Positions 24,208 through 32,799 of a stretch of DNA of 40,338 nucleotides are shown here, one piece after another. The position numbers and the translations under genes were made by a program. The stretch's first letter is position 1; each line of letters opens with the position of its first letter. This stretch comes from Rhodococcus sp. HM1 (GTDB lineage: Bacteria; Actinomycetota; Actinomycetes; Mycobacteriales; Mycobacteriaceae), in assembly GCF_023218075.1 (NCBI RefSeq), contig NZ_JALPTB010000060.1, positions 1 through 40,338 of the forward strand. Direction: 5' to 3'. The notes under the pieces are model-generated. The model saw only the letters and a list, made by a program, of their open reading frames with translations. It was not told the origin of the DNA and did no database searches.

Positions 24208-24507
24208 ATGACCGCACCCGGAGCCACCGCCGTGGCAACTGCACAGTTCGATCCGGGCGCCACGTGGCGGCTCCACCCGCAGGTAGCGCTTCGCCCCGAG
24301 CCGTTCGGGGCGTTGCTCTACCACTTCGGCACCCGCAAGCTGTCGTTTCTGAAGAACACCGTGATCGTCGAGGTCGTCCGCTGTCTGGGCGAGCACGATT
24401 CGGTGCGGGATGCGTTGCGCGCCCACGGAATCGACGAGAACGCCGAGCGGCCCTACCTGCATGCCCTGCGCACGCTGGCCGACTCCCACATGATCGTCCC
24501 CGCCTGA
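24208..24507 (+). CDS. mftB: Mycofactocin precursor-binding chaperone MftB
   Basis: A 99-residue PqqD-like RRE (RiPP recognition element) protein that binds the leader of MftA and presents it to the radical SAM enzyme MftC. WRLHPQVALRPEPFGALLYHFGTRKLSFL is its conserved core (given here only as landmarks: LRPEPFGALLY and TRKLSFL at about 30-48), followed by a helical C-terminal part. It starts 1 nt after the mftA stop, without an independent ribosome site, so translation is coupled. Confidence 0.93.
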   Translation: MTAPGATAVATAQFDPGATWRLHPQVALRPEPFGALLYHFGTRKLSFLKNTVIVEVVRCLGEHDSVRDALRAHGIDENAERPYLHALRTLADSHMIVPA

Positions 24508-24532
24508 CGCCCCGAACCAGCAAGGACCCGCC

Positions 24533-25777
24533 ATGACGTCTCTGCTCGAACCACCCGTCACTTCTGCACCCCCGAAAGTGGGTCGTCTCGTCGACCAGTT
24601 CGAGAAGGGCCTCGATGCCCCGATCTGCCTGACCTGGGAACTGACCTACGCGTGCAACCTGTCGTGCGTGCACTGCCTGTCCTCGTCCGGTAAACGCGAC
24701 CCGCGGGAGCTGTCGACCGAGCAGTGCAAGGCGATCATCGACGAACTGCAGCGCATGCAGGTCTTCTACGTCAACATCGGTGGTGGCGAACCCACCGTGC
24801 GCTCGGACTTCTGGGAACTGGTCGACTACGCCACCGAGCACCAGGTGGGCGTGAAGTTCTCCACCAACGGGGTGCGCATCGACAAGAAGGTCGCCGCGCG
24901 CCTGGCCGCCTCCGACTACGTCGACGTGCAGATCTCCCTCGACGGCGCGACCGCCGAGGTCAACGACGCCGTCCGCGGCCCCGGATCGTTCGCGATGGCC
25001 GTGCGCGCGCTGGAGAACCTGTCCGAGGCCGGCTTCCGCGACGCCAAGATCTCCGTCGTCGTCACCCGCGAGAACGTCGACCAGCTCGACGAGTTCAAGG
25101 CTCTGGCCGACAAGTACGGTGCCACCCTGCGCATCACCCGGTTGCGTCCGTCCGGACGCGCGGTGGACGTGTGGGACGAGCTGCACCCGACGCACGAGCA
25201 GCAGCGGCAGCTCTACGACTGGCTCGTCGCGCACGGCGAGGGTGTGCTCACCGGCGACTCGTTCTTCCACCTGTCCGCGTTCGGCGGCCAGAGCGGTGCC
25301 GGTGCGCTGCCGGGGCTGAACCTGTGCGGCGCGGGTCGGGTGGTGTGCCTGATCGACCCGGTCGGCGACGTCTACGCGTGCCCGTTCGCGATCCACGACA
25401 ACTTCCACGCCGGCAACATCCTCACCGACGGCGGATTCGCCTCGGTATGGAAGAACTCCGAGCTGTTCAGGCAGCTGCGCGAGCCGCAGTCCGCCGGCGC
25501 GTGCTCCTCGTGCAACTTCTTCGACGCGTGCCGCGGCGGCTGCATGGCCGCGAAGTTCTTCACCGGCCTGCCGATGGACGGCCCGGACCCCGAATGCGTC
25601 CAGGGCTACGGCCAGTCCGCGCTCGCCGGCGAGCGCACCGTGCCGCAGTCCAGCGTCGACCACTCGCGCACCGGCAAGCGCGCCGAGCGCCGCACCCCGG
25701 CCGCGCCGGTTCCGCTGACCCTGCTGACCAAGCCCCCCGCCAAGTTTTGCGACGAAAACCCGCTCGCAGGACTGTAA
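24533..25777 (+). CDS. mftC: Mycofactocin radical SAM maturase MftC
   Basis: A 414-residue radical SAM/SPASM enzyme that oxidatively decarboxylates the C-terminal tyrosine of MftA and then forms a C-C bond to valine. The [4Fe-4S]-SAM site is C41-x3-C45-x2-C48 (CNLSCVHC), and GGGEPTVR binds SAM. SPASM cysteines for auxiliary clusters are in LCGAGRVVC, CPFAIH, CSSCNFFDACRGGCMA and PECVQG. The tail after residue 365 is family-specific. It follows mftB by 25 nt, with GCAAGGA upstream of the ATG. Confidence 0.96.
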   Translation: MTSLLEPPVTSAPPKVGRLVDQFEKGLDAPICLTWELTYACNLSCVHCLSSSGKRDPRELSTEQCKAIIDELQRMQVFYVNIGGGEPTVRSDFWELVDYATEHQVGVKFSTNGVRIDKKVAARLAASDYVDVQISLDGATAEVNDAVRGPGSFAMAVRALENLSEAGFRDAKISVVVTRENVDQLDEFKALADKYGATLRITRLRPSGRAVDVWDELHPTHEQQRQLYDWLVAHGEGVLTGDSFFHLSAFGGQSGAGALPGLNLCGAGRVVCLIDPVGDVYACPFAIHDNFHAGNILTDGGFASVWKNSELFRQLREPQSAGACSSCNFFDACRGGCMAAKFFTGLPMDGPDPECVQGYGQSALAGERTVPQSSVDHSRTGKRAERRTPAAPVPLTLLTKPPAKFCDENPLAGL

Positions 25778-25798
25778 TTCCCGAGGAGACCACAGACC

Positions 25799-27007
25799 AT
25801 GGCCAAGCCATCCTGGTTGAAGAACCCGTGGGCGACCGACCCCTGGTTCGAAACCGTCGCCGTCGCGCAGGAACGTGCCCGCAAGCGGCTGCCGAAATCC
25901 GTCTACGGCGCGCTCGTCGCCGGCTCCGAAGCGGGCCTGACGGTCGACGACAACATCGCCGCGTTCCGGGAACTCGGTTTCGCGCCGCACGTCGCCGGAC
26001 TGTCGGACAAGCGGGAAATGGGTACCCACGTCCTCGGGCAGGACGTGGCGATGCCGGTGTTGATCTCGCCGACCGGTGTGCAGGCCGTGCACCCGGACGG
26101 GGAGGTCGCGGTCGCGCGGGCGGCCGCCGCCCGTGGGGTCGCGATGGGCTTGAGCTCGTTCGCCTCGAAGTCCATCGAGGATGTCGCCGCGGTCAACGAC
26201 AAGACGTTCTTCCAGATGTACTGGGTCGGCAGCCGGGACGTGCTGGTCCAGCGTATGGAGCGGGCCCGCGCCGCCGGAGCCAAGGGCCTGATCATGACCC
26301 TGGACTGGTCGTTCTCCAACGGCCGCGACTGGGGCAGCCCGGCGATCCCGGAGCGGATGAACCTCAAGGCGATGGTCAAGTTCGCGCCCGAGGGCATCTT
26401 CCGCCCGAAGTGGCTGCTCGAGTGGGCCAAGACCGGTGGCGTGCCGGATCTGACCACCCCGAACCTGACCCCGCCCGGGGGTGCGGCGCCGACGTTCTTC
26501 GGTGCCTACGGCGAGTGGATGACCACTCCGCTGCCCACCTGGGAGGACGTGGCCTGGCTGCGGGAGCAGTGGGGGGATGCCCCGTTCATGCTCAAGGGCG
26601 TGATGCGGGTCGACGACGCCAAGCGCGCCGTCGACGCCGGTGTCACCGCGATCTCGGTGTCCAACCACGGCGGCAACAACCTCGACGGCACCCCGGCCCC
26701 GATCCGGGCGCTGCCGGCGATCGCCGAGGCGGTCGGCAAGGACGTCGAGGTGCTGCTCGACGGCGGTATCCGCCGCGGCAGCGACGTCGTCAAGGCCCTC
26801 GCGCTCGGTGCGAAGGCGGTGCTCATCGGCCGTGCCTACCTGTGGGGTCTGGCCGCGAACGGTCAGGCCGGTGTCGAGAACGTCCTCGACATCCTCAGCG
26901 GCGGAATCGGTTCGGCGCTGATGGGCCTGGGCAAGACCTCGATCCACGAGCTCACCCCGGACGACGTGGTCGTGCCCGAGGGCTTCCGCCGCGACCTCGG
27001 TATCTGA
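25799..27007 (+). CDS. mftD: Premycofactocin synthase MftD (FMN-dependent alpha-hydroxyacid dehydrogenase family)
   Basis: A 402-residue FMN enzyme of the lactate/glycolate oxidase family that oxidatively deaminates the MftE product to give premycofactocin. The family's active-site His is in VSNHGGNNLDGTPAP. DGGIRRGSDVVKALALGA and GRAYLWGLAANG form the FMN phosphate site. MYWVGSRD and the insert near 190-220 are typical of MftD. The ATG follows GAGGAG, 22 nt after mftC. Confidence 0.95.
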   Translation: MAKPSWLKNPWATDPWFETVAVAQERARKRLPKSVYGALVAGSEAGLTVDDNIAAFRELGFAPHVAGLSDKREMGTHVLGQDVAMPVLISPTGVQAVHPDGEVAVARAAAARGVAMGLSSFASKSIEDVAAVNDKTFFQMYWVGSRDVLVQRMERARAAGAKGLIMTLDWSFSNGRDWGSPAIPERMNLKAMVKFAPEGIFRPKWLLEWAKTGGVPDLTTPNLTPPGGAAPTFFGAYGEWMTTPLPTWEDVAWLREQWGDAPFMLKGVMRVDDAKRAVDAGVTAISVSNHGGNNLDGTPAPIRALPAIAEAVGKDVEVLLDGGIRRGSDVVKALALGAKAVLIGRAYLWGLAANGQAGVENVLDILSGGIGSALMGLGKTSIHELTPDDVVVPEGFRRDLGI

Positions 27008-27026
27008 CCGGGGTCCACGAAGCTCA

Positions 27027-28925
27027 GTGCTCACCGATCCCATCACCCTCGCCGGACGGACCGCGCCGGCGAGGGTGATCTTCGGGCCGCACGAGACCAA
27101 TCTCGCTGCGGGTAGAGCACTCTCACGGCGGCACGTCGACTACTACGCACGGCGTGCCCGCGGCGGTGCCGGCATCGTCGTCACCGAGGTCGCCTCGGTG
27201 CACGCTGCCGACCACCCCTACGAGCGGGCACCGCTGGCCGCCGACTGTGCTGCCGGCTGGGCGGAGACGGTCGCCGCGTGCCGCCCGCACGGCACGCTCG
27301 TGCTCGCCGGGCTCGGCCACGCCGGGCTGCAGGGATCGAGTGCCTGGACCCGGGCGCCGCTGCACGCGCCGTCGCGGGTTCCGGATCCGGCGACCCGGGA
27401 GCTGCCCGCCGAGATGACCGCGGCCGACATCGATTCGGTGGTCGACGGTTTCCGCGGGGCTGCCGCGACCGCGGTCGCCGCCGGCGTCGACGGCATCGAA
27501 CTCGACGCCGGTCCGGCCTCACTGTTGCGGCAGTTCCTCTCGGGGCTGACCAATATGCGTACCGACCGCTACGGCACCGACCGGACCCTGCTGCTGAACC
27601 GCGTAATCACCACGGTCCGAAGCGAGCTCGGTCCCGGACGGATCCTTGCGTTGCGGCTGTGCTGCGACGAGAACGCGCCGTGGGCCGGGATCACTCCCGA
27701 CCTCGCCGCCGCGCACGCGGCCGAATTCGCGCCGCACCTGGACCTGCTCACCGTGGTGCGGGGCGGCCTGTTCACTCCCGGCTCGTACCGGCCCGACGCG
27801 CACACTCCACCCGGATTCAACGCGGAACTGTGCCGCCACATCCGCGACGCGGTCGCCGGAACCGTTCCGATCGTGTTGCAGGGCAGCATCGTCGACCCGG
27901 AGCACGCTCGGCGCATGCTCGAGGACGGCGTCTGCGATGCCGTCGAGATGACCCGCGCGCAGATCGCCGACCCGGATCTCGTCGTGACCGTGCGTGCCGG
28001 ACGCGACCCGCGACCGTGCGTGCTGTGCAACCAGGCGTGCCTCGTACGCGACTTCCACAATCCGGTGGTCGGATGCATCGGCAATCCCGAGGCGGGGCAC
28101 GAGGATGAGCAGTCCGTTTCGCCGGCCTTGCAGGCCCGGGACGTTCTCGTCGTCGGGGGTGGCCCCGCCGGTCTCGAGGCCGCTCGCACCCTCGCCGCCC
28201 GGGGTCATCGGGTGCAGGTCCGCGAGCGTGCCGACCGGTGCGGCGGCCTGCTGCGGACCGCGGCCGCCGGCGTCGGACGCGACCGCCTCGCGACCCTCGC
28301 GGACTGGCTCGAGGACCGGTGCCGCGACAGCGGTGTCGATTTGCGGTGCGGTACCGAGGTCACCGCCCCCGACCTCGACGACGCGCACGCCGCCGGCACC
28401 GCGATCGTGCTCGCGACCGGCAGCCGGGACCGGCACCCCGGGTTCCCGGTCGCTGCCGACGCCGCCTGCTACACGACCGCGCGCCGGGTCCTGGATCGTC
28501 CACCGGCCGAGCCGCGGACGATGCTCGTGTGGGATCCGGCCGGCGGGCCGATCGCGGTCGCGGTCGCCGAGCGACTGGCCGCGCTCGGCCACCCGGTGCA
28601 CTACGCGACCTGCGATCCCATCGCAGGATCACGGCTCGCACCCACCGGCGACCTGGTCGGCGCGAACGCCCGGCTGCGACGGGCCGGCATCACCCGGCAC
28701 CGCAGCGTCACGGTGCGCGCGGTCGACCCGACCGGTGTCCACCTCGAACACCCGATCACCGGGGAACGGAGCACCGTTCCGGATGCATTGTTCGTGGACT
28801 GCTCAGCGGGATTGCCTGATGACAAACTCGCCGGAATCAGGCGCAATGGAATCGGTGACTGCGTCGCACCACGGACGGTGCGGGAGGCGATCCGGGAGGG
28901 GTATCGTCTCGCCGCAGAACTGTAA
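27027..28925 (+). CDS. Mycofactocin-system OYE/FadH-type oxidoreductase 1
   Basis: A 632-residue protein with the 2,4-dienoyl-CoA reductase layout. An N-terminal FMN TIM barrel (1-330) is followed by a [4Fe-4S] site CVLCNQAC...C (Cx2Cx3Cx11C) and a C-terminal FAD/NAD domain starting DVLVVGGGPAGLEAA. It is a regular member of mft loci and is thought to use or recycle the cofactor; its substrate is unknown. The barrel segment that normally carries GYL(L/I)NQF reads GPASLLRQF, so the catalytic tyrosine is replaced by serine. It starts at GTG 27027, 19 nt after mftD, with only a weak ribosome site. Confidence 0.85.
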   Translation: MLTDPITLAGRTAPARVIFGPHETNLAAGRALSRRHVDYYARRARGGAGIVVTEVASVHAADHPYERAPLAADCAAGWAETVAACRPHGTLVLAGLGHAGLQGSSAWTRAPLHAPSRVPDPATRELPAEMTAADIDSVVDGFRGAAATAVAAGVDGIELDAGPASLLRQFLSGLTNMRTDRYGTDRTLLLNRVITTVRSELGPGRILALRLCCDENAPWAGITPDLAAAHAAEFAPHLDLLTVVRGGLFTPGSYRPDAHTPPGFNAELCRHIRDAVAGTVPIVLQGSIVDPEHARRMLEDGVCDAVEMTRAQIADPDLVVTVRAGRDPRPCVLCNQACLVRDFHNPVVGCIGNPEAGHEDEQSVSPALQARDVLVVGGGPAGLEAARTLAARGHRVQVRERADRCGGLLRTAAAGVGRDRLATLADWLEDRCRDSGVDLRCGTEVTAPDLDDAHAAGTAIVLATGSRDRHPGFPVAADAACYTTARRVLDRPPAEPRTMLVWDPAGGPIAVAVAERLAALGHPVHYATCDPIAGSRLAPTGDLVGANARLRRAGITRHRSVTVRAVDPTGVHLEHPITGERSTVPDALFVDCSAGLPDDKLAGIRRNGIGDCVAPRTVREAIREGYRLAAEL

Positions 28926-28959
28926 TAGGTTTCAATCGCGGATCGAAGGGGAACGCCAC

Positions 28960-29772
28960 ATGGGCGAGTTCGACGGCAAGGTCGTCTTCATCACCGGCAT
29001 CGCGCGCGGGCAGGGCCGCAACCACGCGCTGCGTTTCGCACGGGAAGGGGCCTCGATCATCGGCGTCGACGTCGCCGGACCGGTCTCCGAGTACGTCTCC
29101 TACGAGCAGGCGACCCGCGAGGACTTCGACGAGACCGTGCGGCTCGTCGAGGAAGCCGGCGGCAAGATCGTCGCCCGCATCGCCGACGTGCGCGACAGTG
29201 CGGCCCTCAAGGCTGTCGTCGACGAAGGGGTCGCCCAGTTCGGCCGCCTCGACGTCGTCGTCGCCAACGCGGGCATCTGCTCGTGGAACCGTTTCTGGGA
29301 GATGCCCGACGAGCAGTTCGAGGAACTGATCGACATCAACCTGACCGGTGTCTTCAAGACCCTCAAGGCCGCCACCCCCGCGATGATCGAGGCGGGCAAC
29401 GGCGGCTCGATCATCCTCGTCAGCTCGGTCGCGGGCCTGAAGGCCATGCCCGGCCAGATCAACTACGCCGCAGCCAAGTTCGGTCTCGTCGGCATGACCC
29501 AGACAGCCGCGAAGGAGCTGGGCGAGTACCGCATCCGCGTCAACTCGATCCACCCGTACGGCGTGAACACGCCGATGGGCACCGACCCGGGTGCGCTGAA
29601 GATGTTCGAGAAGTACCCGCACTGGCTCCCCAACTTCGCGCCGATCCTCACCGAGAAGCCGATCGCCGACCCCGACGACACGTCCGACGCCGTGCTGTTC
29701 CTCGCGAGCGACCGCGCAAAGACCATCACCGGCAGCCAGATGGCGCTCGACCAGGGCAACTCGAAGGTCTGA
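28960..29772 (+). CDS. Mycofactocin-coupled short-chain dehydrogenase/reductase
   Basis: A 270-residue SDR. TGIARGQG binds the nucleotide (about 11-18), NAG is present, and the catalytic YxxxK is in NYAAAKFG with the Ser in VSSVAG. The insertion near residues 40-60 (VDVAGPVSEYVSYEQATREDF) is typical of mycofactocin-associated SDRs, which hold their NAD(H) too tightly to exchange it and hand electrons to mycofactocin. Such enzymes oxidise carveol-like or other secondary alcohols. ATG 28960 follows AAGGGGA. It lies between the two OYE-type genes, which suggests a shared substrate pathway. Confidence 0.88.
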   Translation: MGEFDGKVVFITGIARGQGRNHALRFAREGASIIGVDVAGPVSEYVSYEQATREDFDETVRLVEEAGGKIVARIADVRDSAALKAVVDEGVAQFGRLDVVVANAGICSWNRFWEMPDEQFEELIDINLTGVFKTLKAATPAMIEAGNGGSIILVSSVAGLKAMPGQINYAAAKFGLVGMTQTAAKELGEYRIRVNSIHPYGVNTPMGTDPGALKMFEKYPHWLPNFAPILTEKPIADPDDTSDAVLFLASDRAKTITGSQMALDQGNSKV

Positions 29773-29775
29773 CCG

Positions 29776-31731
29776 GTGCCGCGTGACGTGACCGGCGCCG
29801 ACCCGCACGATCTGTTGCGGCTCGGCCCGGTCACGCTGCGCAACCGCATCGTCTTTCCCGCGCACCTGACGAACTTCGCCGTCGACGGCGAGGTCACCGA
29901 CCGGCACATCGCCTACTACGTCGCGCGCGCCCGCGGCGGCGCGGCGATGATCGTCACCGAAGAGCACACGGTGCACCCGTCGGATCGGCCGTACGAGAAG
30001 CTGATCCGCGGCTGGGATCCGGCGGTGCTGCCCGGGTACCGTCGTCTCACCGACGCGGTGCACGCCCAGGGCGCGCGAATCCTCGCCCAGCTCAACCACA
30101 ACGGCGCCCAGGGCACCGGAATGTACACCGGCCGGCCGCTGTGGGCGCCCGCGCCGGATCCGGACCCGCTGTTCCGTGAGGTGCCCGTCGCGATCGGCGC
30201 GGACGAGATCCGCGAACTCGTCGCGGGCTACGCGGACGCGGCCCGGCGCTGTGCCGACGGCGGGTTCGACGGTGTCGAGATCCAGTGCTCGCAGGCGTCG
30301 ATCCTGCGCGCGTTCCTCGCCCCCGGCGCCAACCCGCGCACCGACGACTACGGCGGCGACCTCGACCGACGCGCCCGGCTGCTACTCGAGGTCGTCGCCG
30401 CGGTGCGCGCAGCGCTCGGTCCCGGATACGTCCTCGGGGTCCGGTTGAGCGGGCACGACGGCACCCCCGGTGGCATCGACATCGACGATGCCGTGCGCGT
30501 CGCGCGCATGCTCGAAGCGACCGGGCACGTGGACTACCTGAGCACCTCGGTCGGGGTCGCGACCGAGACCCTGTATCTCGTCGAGGCGCCCATGTCGACG
30601 CCGCACGGCTATTCGCTGTTCGTGCCCGACGCCATCCGCACCGCCGTCGACCTGCCCGTGGTCGGGGTGGGCCGCTTCACGACCCCGGGCCAGGTCAGCG
30701 CCGCCCTGGCCGACGGGGTCTGCGATCTAGTCGGGGCGGTGCGCGCCCACATCGCCGATCCCGGTTTCGCGGGCAAGGTCCTCGACGGACGCGGCGACGA
30801 GATCCGCCCGTGCATCGGCTGCAATCAGGACTGCATCGGACGGGTCGGGCTGGGCCGTCCGATCGGATGCGCGGTCAACCCGTATGCCGGATACGAGGAC
30901 GCGACGCGGCCCGATCCGGCCGTGCCGGGGAAGGTGCTCGTCGTCGGCGGGGGACCGGCGGGCCTGCAGGCCGCGGTGACCGCCGCCGAGCGCGGACACG
31001 CCGTGACACTTCTCGAACGGGAATCTCTGGTGGGAGGTCAGATTCGTGTCGCCGCGTCCGCGCCGCACCGCGGTGAGCTGCTCGGTGCCGTCGCGAGTCT
31101 GGAAGCCGAGTGCCGTCGGCTCGGTGTCGAGATCCGCACCGGCGTCGACGTCGACGCCGCGACCGTCCGGGCATACCGGCCGGACACTGTCGTGATCGCC
31201 ACCGGGGCCCGGCCGCGGCGGCCGGACTGGGCGGGGGAGTCGTCACGGGTGGTGGACGTGCGCGACGTGCTCGGCGGTCGCACCGAACCGGCAGGGCGGG
31301 TGCTCGTCGTCGACGACCTGGGATTCCATCAGGCGACCTCGGTCGCGGAGCTGCTCGCCGACCGCGGTTGCGCGGTCACCGTGTGCACCAGCGGAATGAT
31401 CGTCGGCCAGGATCTCGGGCTCACCCTCGAGATGAACGGCTGGGTCCGGCGCGCTCACGACAAGGGCATCGAGCAGGTCACCGACGTGGTGGTCGCCGCC
31501 CTGACGGACACCGACTGCGTCGAGGTGACACTGCTGCACCATTTCACCGCCGAAAACTCCGTCCGCACAGTCGATTACGTGGTCGTGGCGACGCACCAGG
31601 AGCCGGTCGACGAGCTGTGGCGCGACCTGCAGGGCGAGAGTTTCCGCGTGGTGCGTGTCGGCGACGCGGTGACGCCGCGGCGACTCGACGCGGCGATCAT
31701 CGAGGGGATGCGCGCGGTCGCCGCGCTGTGA
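29776..31731 (+). CDS. Mycofactocin-system OYE/FadH-type oxidoreductase 2
   Basis: A 651-residue paralogue of the 27027 gene: an FMN barrel (1-335), [4Fe-4S] cysteines CIGCNQDC...C with the same Cx2Cx3Cx11C pattern, then VLVVGGGPAGLQAA of the FAD/NAD domain. The barrel site that is GYL in 2,4-dienoyl-CoA reductase reads SQASILRAF, again replacing the tyrosine by serine. ARARGGAAMIVTEEHTVHPSD is typical of the trimethylamine/FadH subgroup. GTG 29776 is 3 nt after the SDR stop, implying coupling. It ends in a hairpin convergent with the GNAT gene. Confidence 0.85.
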   Translation: MPRDVTGADPHDLLRLGPVTLRNRIVFPAHLTNFAVDGEVTDRHIAYYVARARGGAAMIVTEEHTVHPSDRPYEKLIRGWDPAVLPGYRRLTDAVHAQGARILAQLNHNGAQGTGMYTGRPLWAPAPDPDPLFREVPVAIGADEIRELVAGYADAARRCADGGFDGVEIQCSQASILRAFLAPGANPRTDDYGGDLDRRARLLLEVVAAVRAALGPGYVLGVRLSGHDGTPGGIDIDDAVRVARMLEATGHVDYLSTSVGVATETLYLVEAPMSTPHGYSLFVPDAIRTAVDLPVVGVGRFTTPGQVSAALADGVCDLVGAVRAHIADPGFAGKVLDGRGDEIRPCIGCNQDCIGRVGLGRPIGCAVNPYAGYEDATRPDPAVPGKVLVVGGGPAGLQAAVTAAERGHAVTLLERESLVGGQIRVAASAPHRGELLGAVASLEAECRRLGVEIRTGVDVDAATVRAYRPDTVVIATGARPRRPDWAGESSRVVDVRDVLGGRTEPAGRVLVVDDLGFHQATSVAELLADRGCAVTVCTSGMIVGQDLGLTLEMNGWVRRAHDKGIEQVTDVVVAALTDTDCVEVTLLHHFTAENSVRTVDYVVVATHQEPVDELWRDLQGESFRVVRVGDAVTPRRLDAAIIEGMRAVAAL

Positions 31732-31733
31732 CG

Positions 31734-31761
31734 GAACGGCCGTAGTGATACCAGGCCGTTC
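31734..31761. terminator. Hairpin between OYE 2 and the convergent double-GNAT gene
   Basis: GAACGGCC (31734-31741) pairs with GGCCGTTC (31754-31761), with a 12-nt loop. It fills the 30-nt gap between the two stop codons and probably terminates both transcripts. Confidence 0.6.
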
Positions 31762-32739
31762 TCACAGCTCCCGGCGCATCGCGGTCCTCGGCCACCGGTC
31801 CAGGCCGTGGCGCGCCTCCGCGGCGCGGATCTCCCGCAGTTCGGGGCCGAGGTGCGCGTCGTCGACGAACCGGAACCCGAGGCGCTCGTAGTACGGGCCG
31901 TTCCAGGGCACGTCCACGTACGTCGTGAGTGTCAAGGCGCGGTGGCCGCGGTCGCGGGCCCACTGCGCGCCGTGCTCGATGAGCATTCTCCCGATCCCGC
32001 GGTGCGCGTGGTCGGGATGCACGGAGACCTGCTCGATGTGGGCGTGCCCGTCGACGACGTCGAGGATCAGGTAGGCGTCCGGCCGGTTCCCGGAGTCGAA
32101 GTGCACCCAGGCGCGGTCGCCGTCGCAATAGTGTTGCAGCTCTTCGATGGTGGGCGGCTCGTCGTCGGCGACCACTGTCATGCCGATCTCCGCGAACGGT
32201 GCGCCCGCCGCTCGCTCGATGTCCTGGAGGAGCGGCAGATCCGACGAGGTGGCCAGCCGAAGCGGCGGCAGCGCCTTGCTGTAGTAGCGCGCGAACTCGG
32301 TGTGCGCGTACCGGCCGTACCGTTCGGCCATCGGGGTGTAGCCGCTCGCCTCGTACAGGGCGATCGCCTCGGGTTGCGCGGTACCGGTCTCCAGGACGAT
32401 CCGGCGTCGCCCGGCGTCGGTGGCGGTGCGTTCCAGGGCGCCGAGAAGACGCCGGGCGATCCCGCGTCGCCGGGCCGTGTCCCGCACGTACATGCGTTTG
32501 ATCTCGGCGTCGTCGGGGCGGATGCCGGGACAGGACCCGTCGAGGGTGCGCCAGCCGCCCATGCCGACGGCCTGTCCCTCGTCGCGGGCGAGCAGGAAGG
32601 TGCCGTGGGGTGCGACGAACTCGGCCGGAAGGAGTTCGTTGTCGTCGGGGCCGCCGTAGCGGTGGACGTATTCGAGTTGCAGTTCACCGAGGAGTTCGAG
32701 GACAGCCGGGTCGTCGAGGGTGCGCGGTTCGATCAGCAC
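31762..32739 (-). CDS. Tandem-domain GNAT N-acetyltransferase
   Basis: A 325-residue protein made of two GNAT acetyltransferase domains. Domain 1 (about 1-160) has the acetyl-CoA pyrophosphate loop RRRGIARRLL after MYVRDTA and then YEASGYTPM. Domain 2 (about 170-320) has HAHRGIGRMLI after QVSVHPDH and then YYERLGFRFV. Both motif A loops are intact, so both halves may bind acetyl-CoA. The substrate is unknown. GTG 32739 is chosen because a TAGGCT -10 box lies 7 nt upstream. It sits in a short insert inside the mft locus and reads against it. Confidence 0.82.
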   Translation of the reverse strand: MLIEPRTLDDPAVLELLGELQLEYVHRYGGPDDNELLPAEFVAPHGTFLLARDEGQAVGMGGWRTLDGSCPGIRPDDAEIKRMYVRDTARRRGIARRLLGALERTATDAGRRRIVLETGTAQPEAIALYEASGYTPMAERYGRYAHTEFARYYSKALPPLRLATSSDLPLLQDIERAAGAPFAEIGMTVVADDEPPTIEELQHYCDGDRAWVHFDSGNRPDAYLILDVVDGHAHIEQVSVHPDHAHRGIGRMLIEHGAQWARDRGHRALTLTTYVDVPWNGPYYERLGFRFVDDAHLGPELREIRAAEARHGLDRWPRTAMRREL

Positions 32740-32746
32740 GGAGGGC

Positions 32747-32752
32747 AGCCTA
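32747..32752 (-). promoter_or_regulatory. -10 hexamer TAGGCT of a probable leaderless transcript
   Basis: On the minus strand TAGGCT is followed by 7 nt and the GTG start of the GNAT gene. No Shine-Dalgarno is visible. Confidence 0.5.
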
Positions 32753-32776
32753 CGCGCTGCGCTTGCCGACGATTCT

Positions 32777-32799
32777 TGTAACCCCGTAAGATGGTTACA
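32777..32799. promoter_or_regulatory. Operator-like inverted repeat TGTAACC-N9-GGTTACA around the -10 box of the CGNR gene
   Basis: TGTAACC (32777-32783) and GGTTACA (32793-32799) are exact 7-bp complements. The -10 TAAGAT (32787-32792) lies between them and the ATG starts at the last base (32799), so a bound repressor would cover promoter and start site. Autoregulation by the CGNR protein is the simplest reading. Confidence 0.6.

Noticed and set aside
24208-24507. Frame at 24264-24536 as an alternative to mftB
   Set aside because: The 24208 frame has the MftB core and is coupled to mftA; the other is Arg/Pro-rich and starts inside it.
23981-27100. 1039-codon open frame on the minus strand
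   Set aside because: It covers mftA-mftD in antisense; the translation is low-complexity and without domains.
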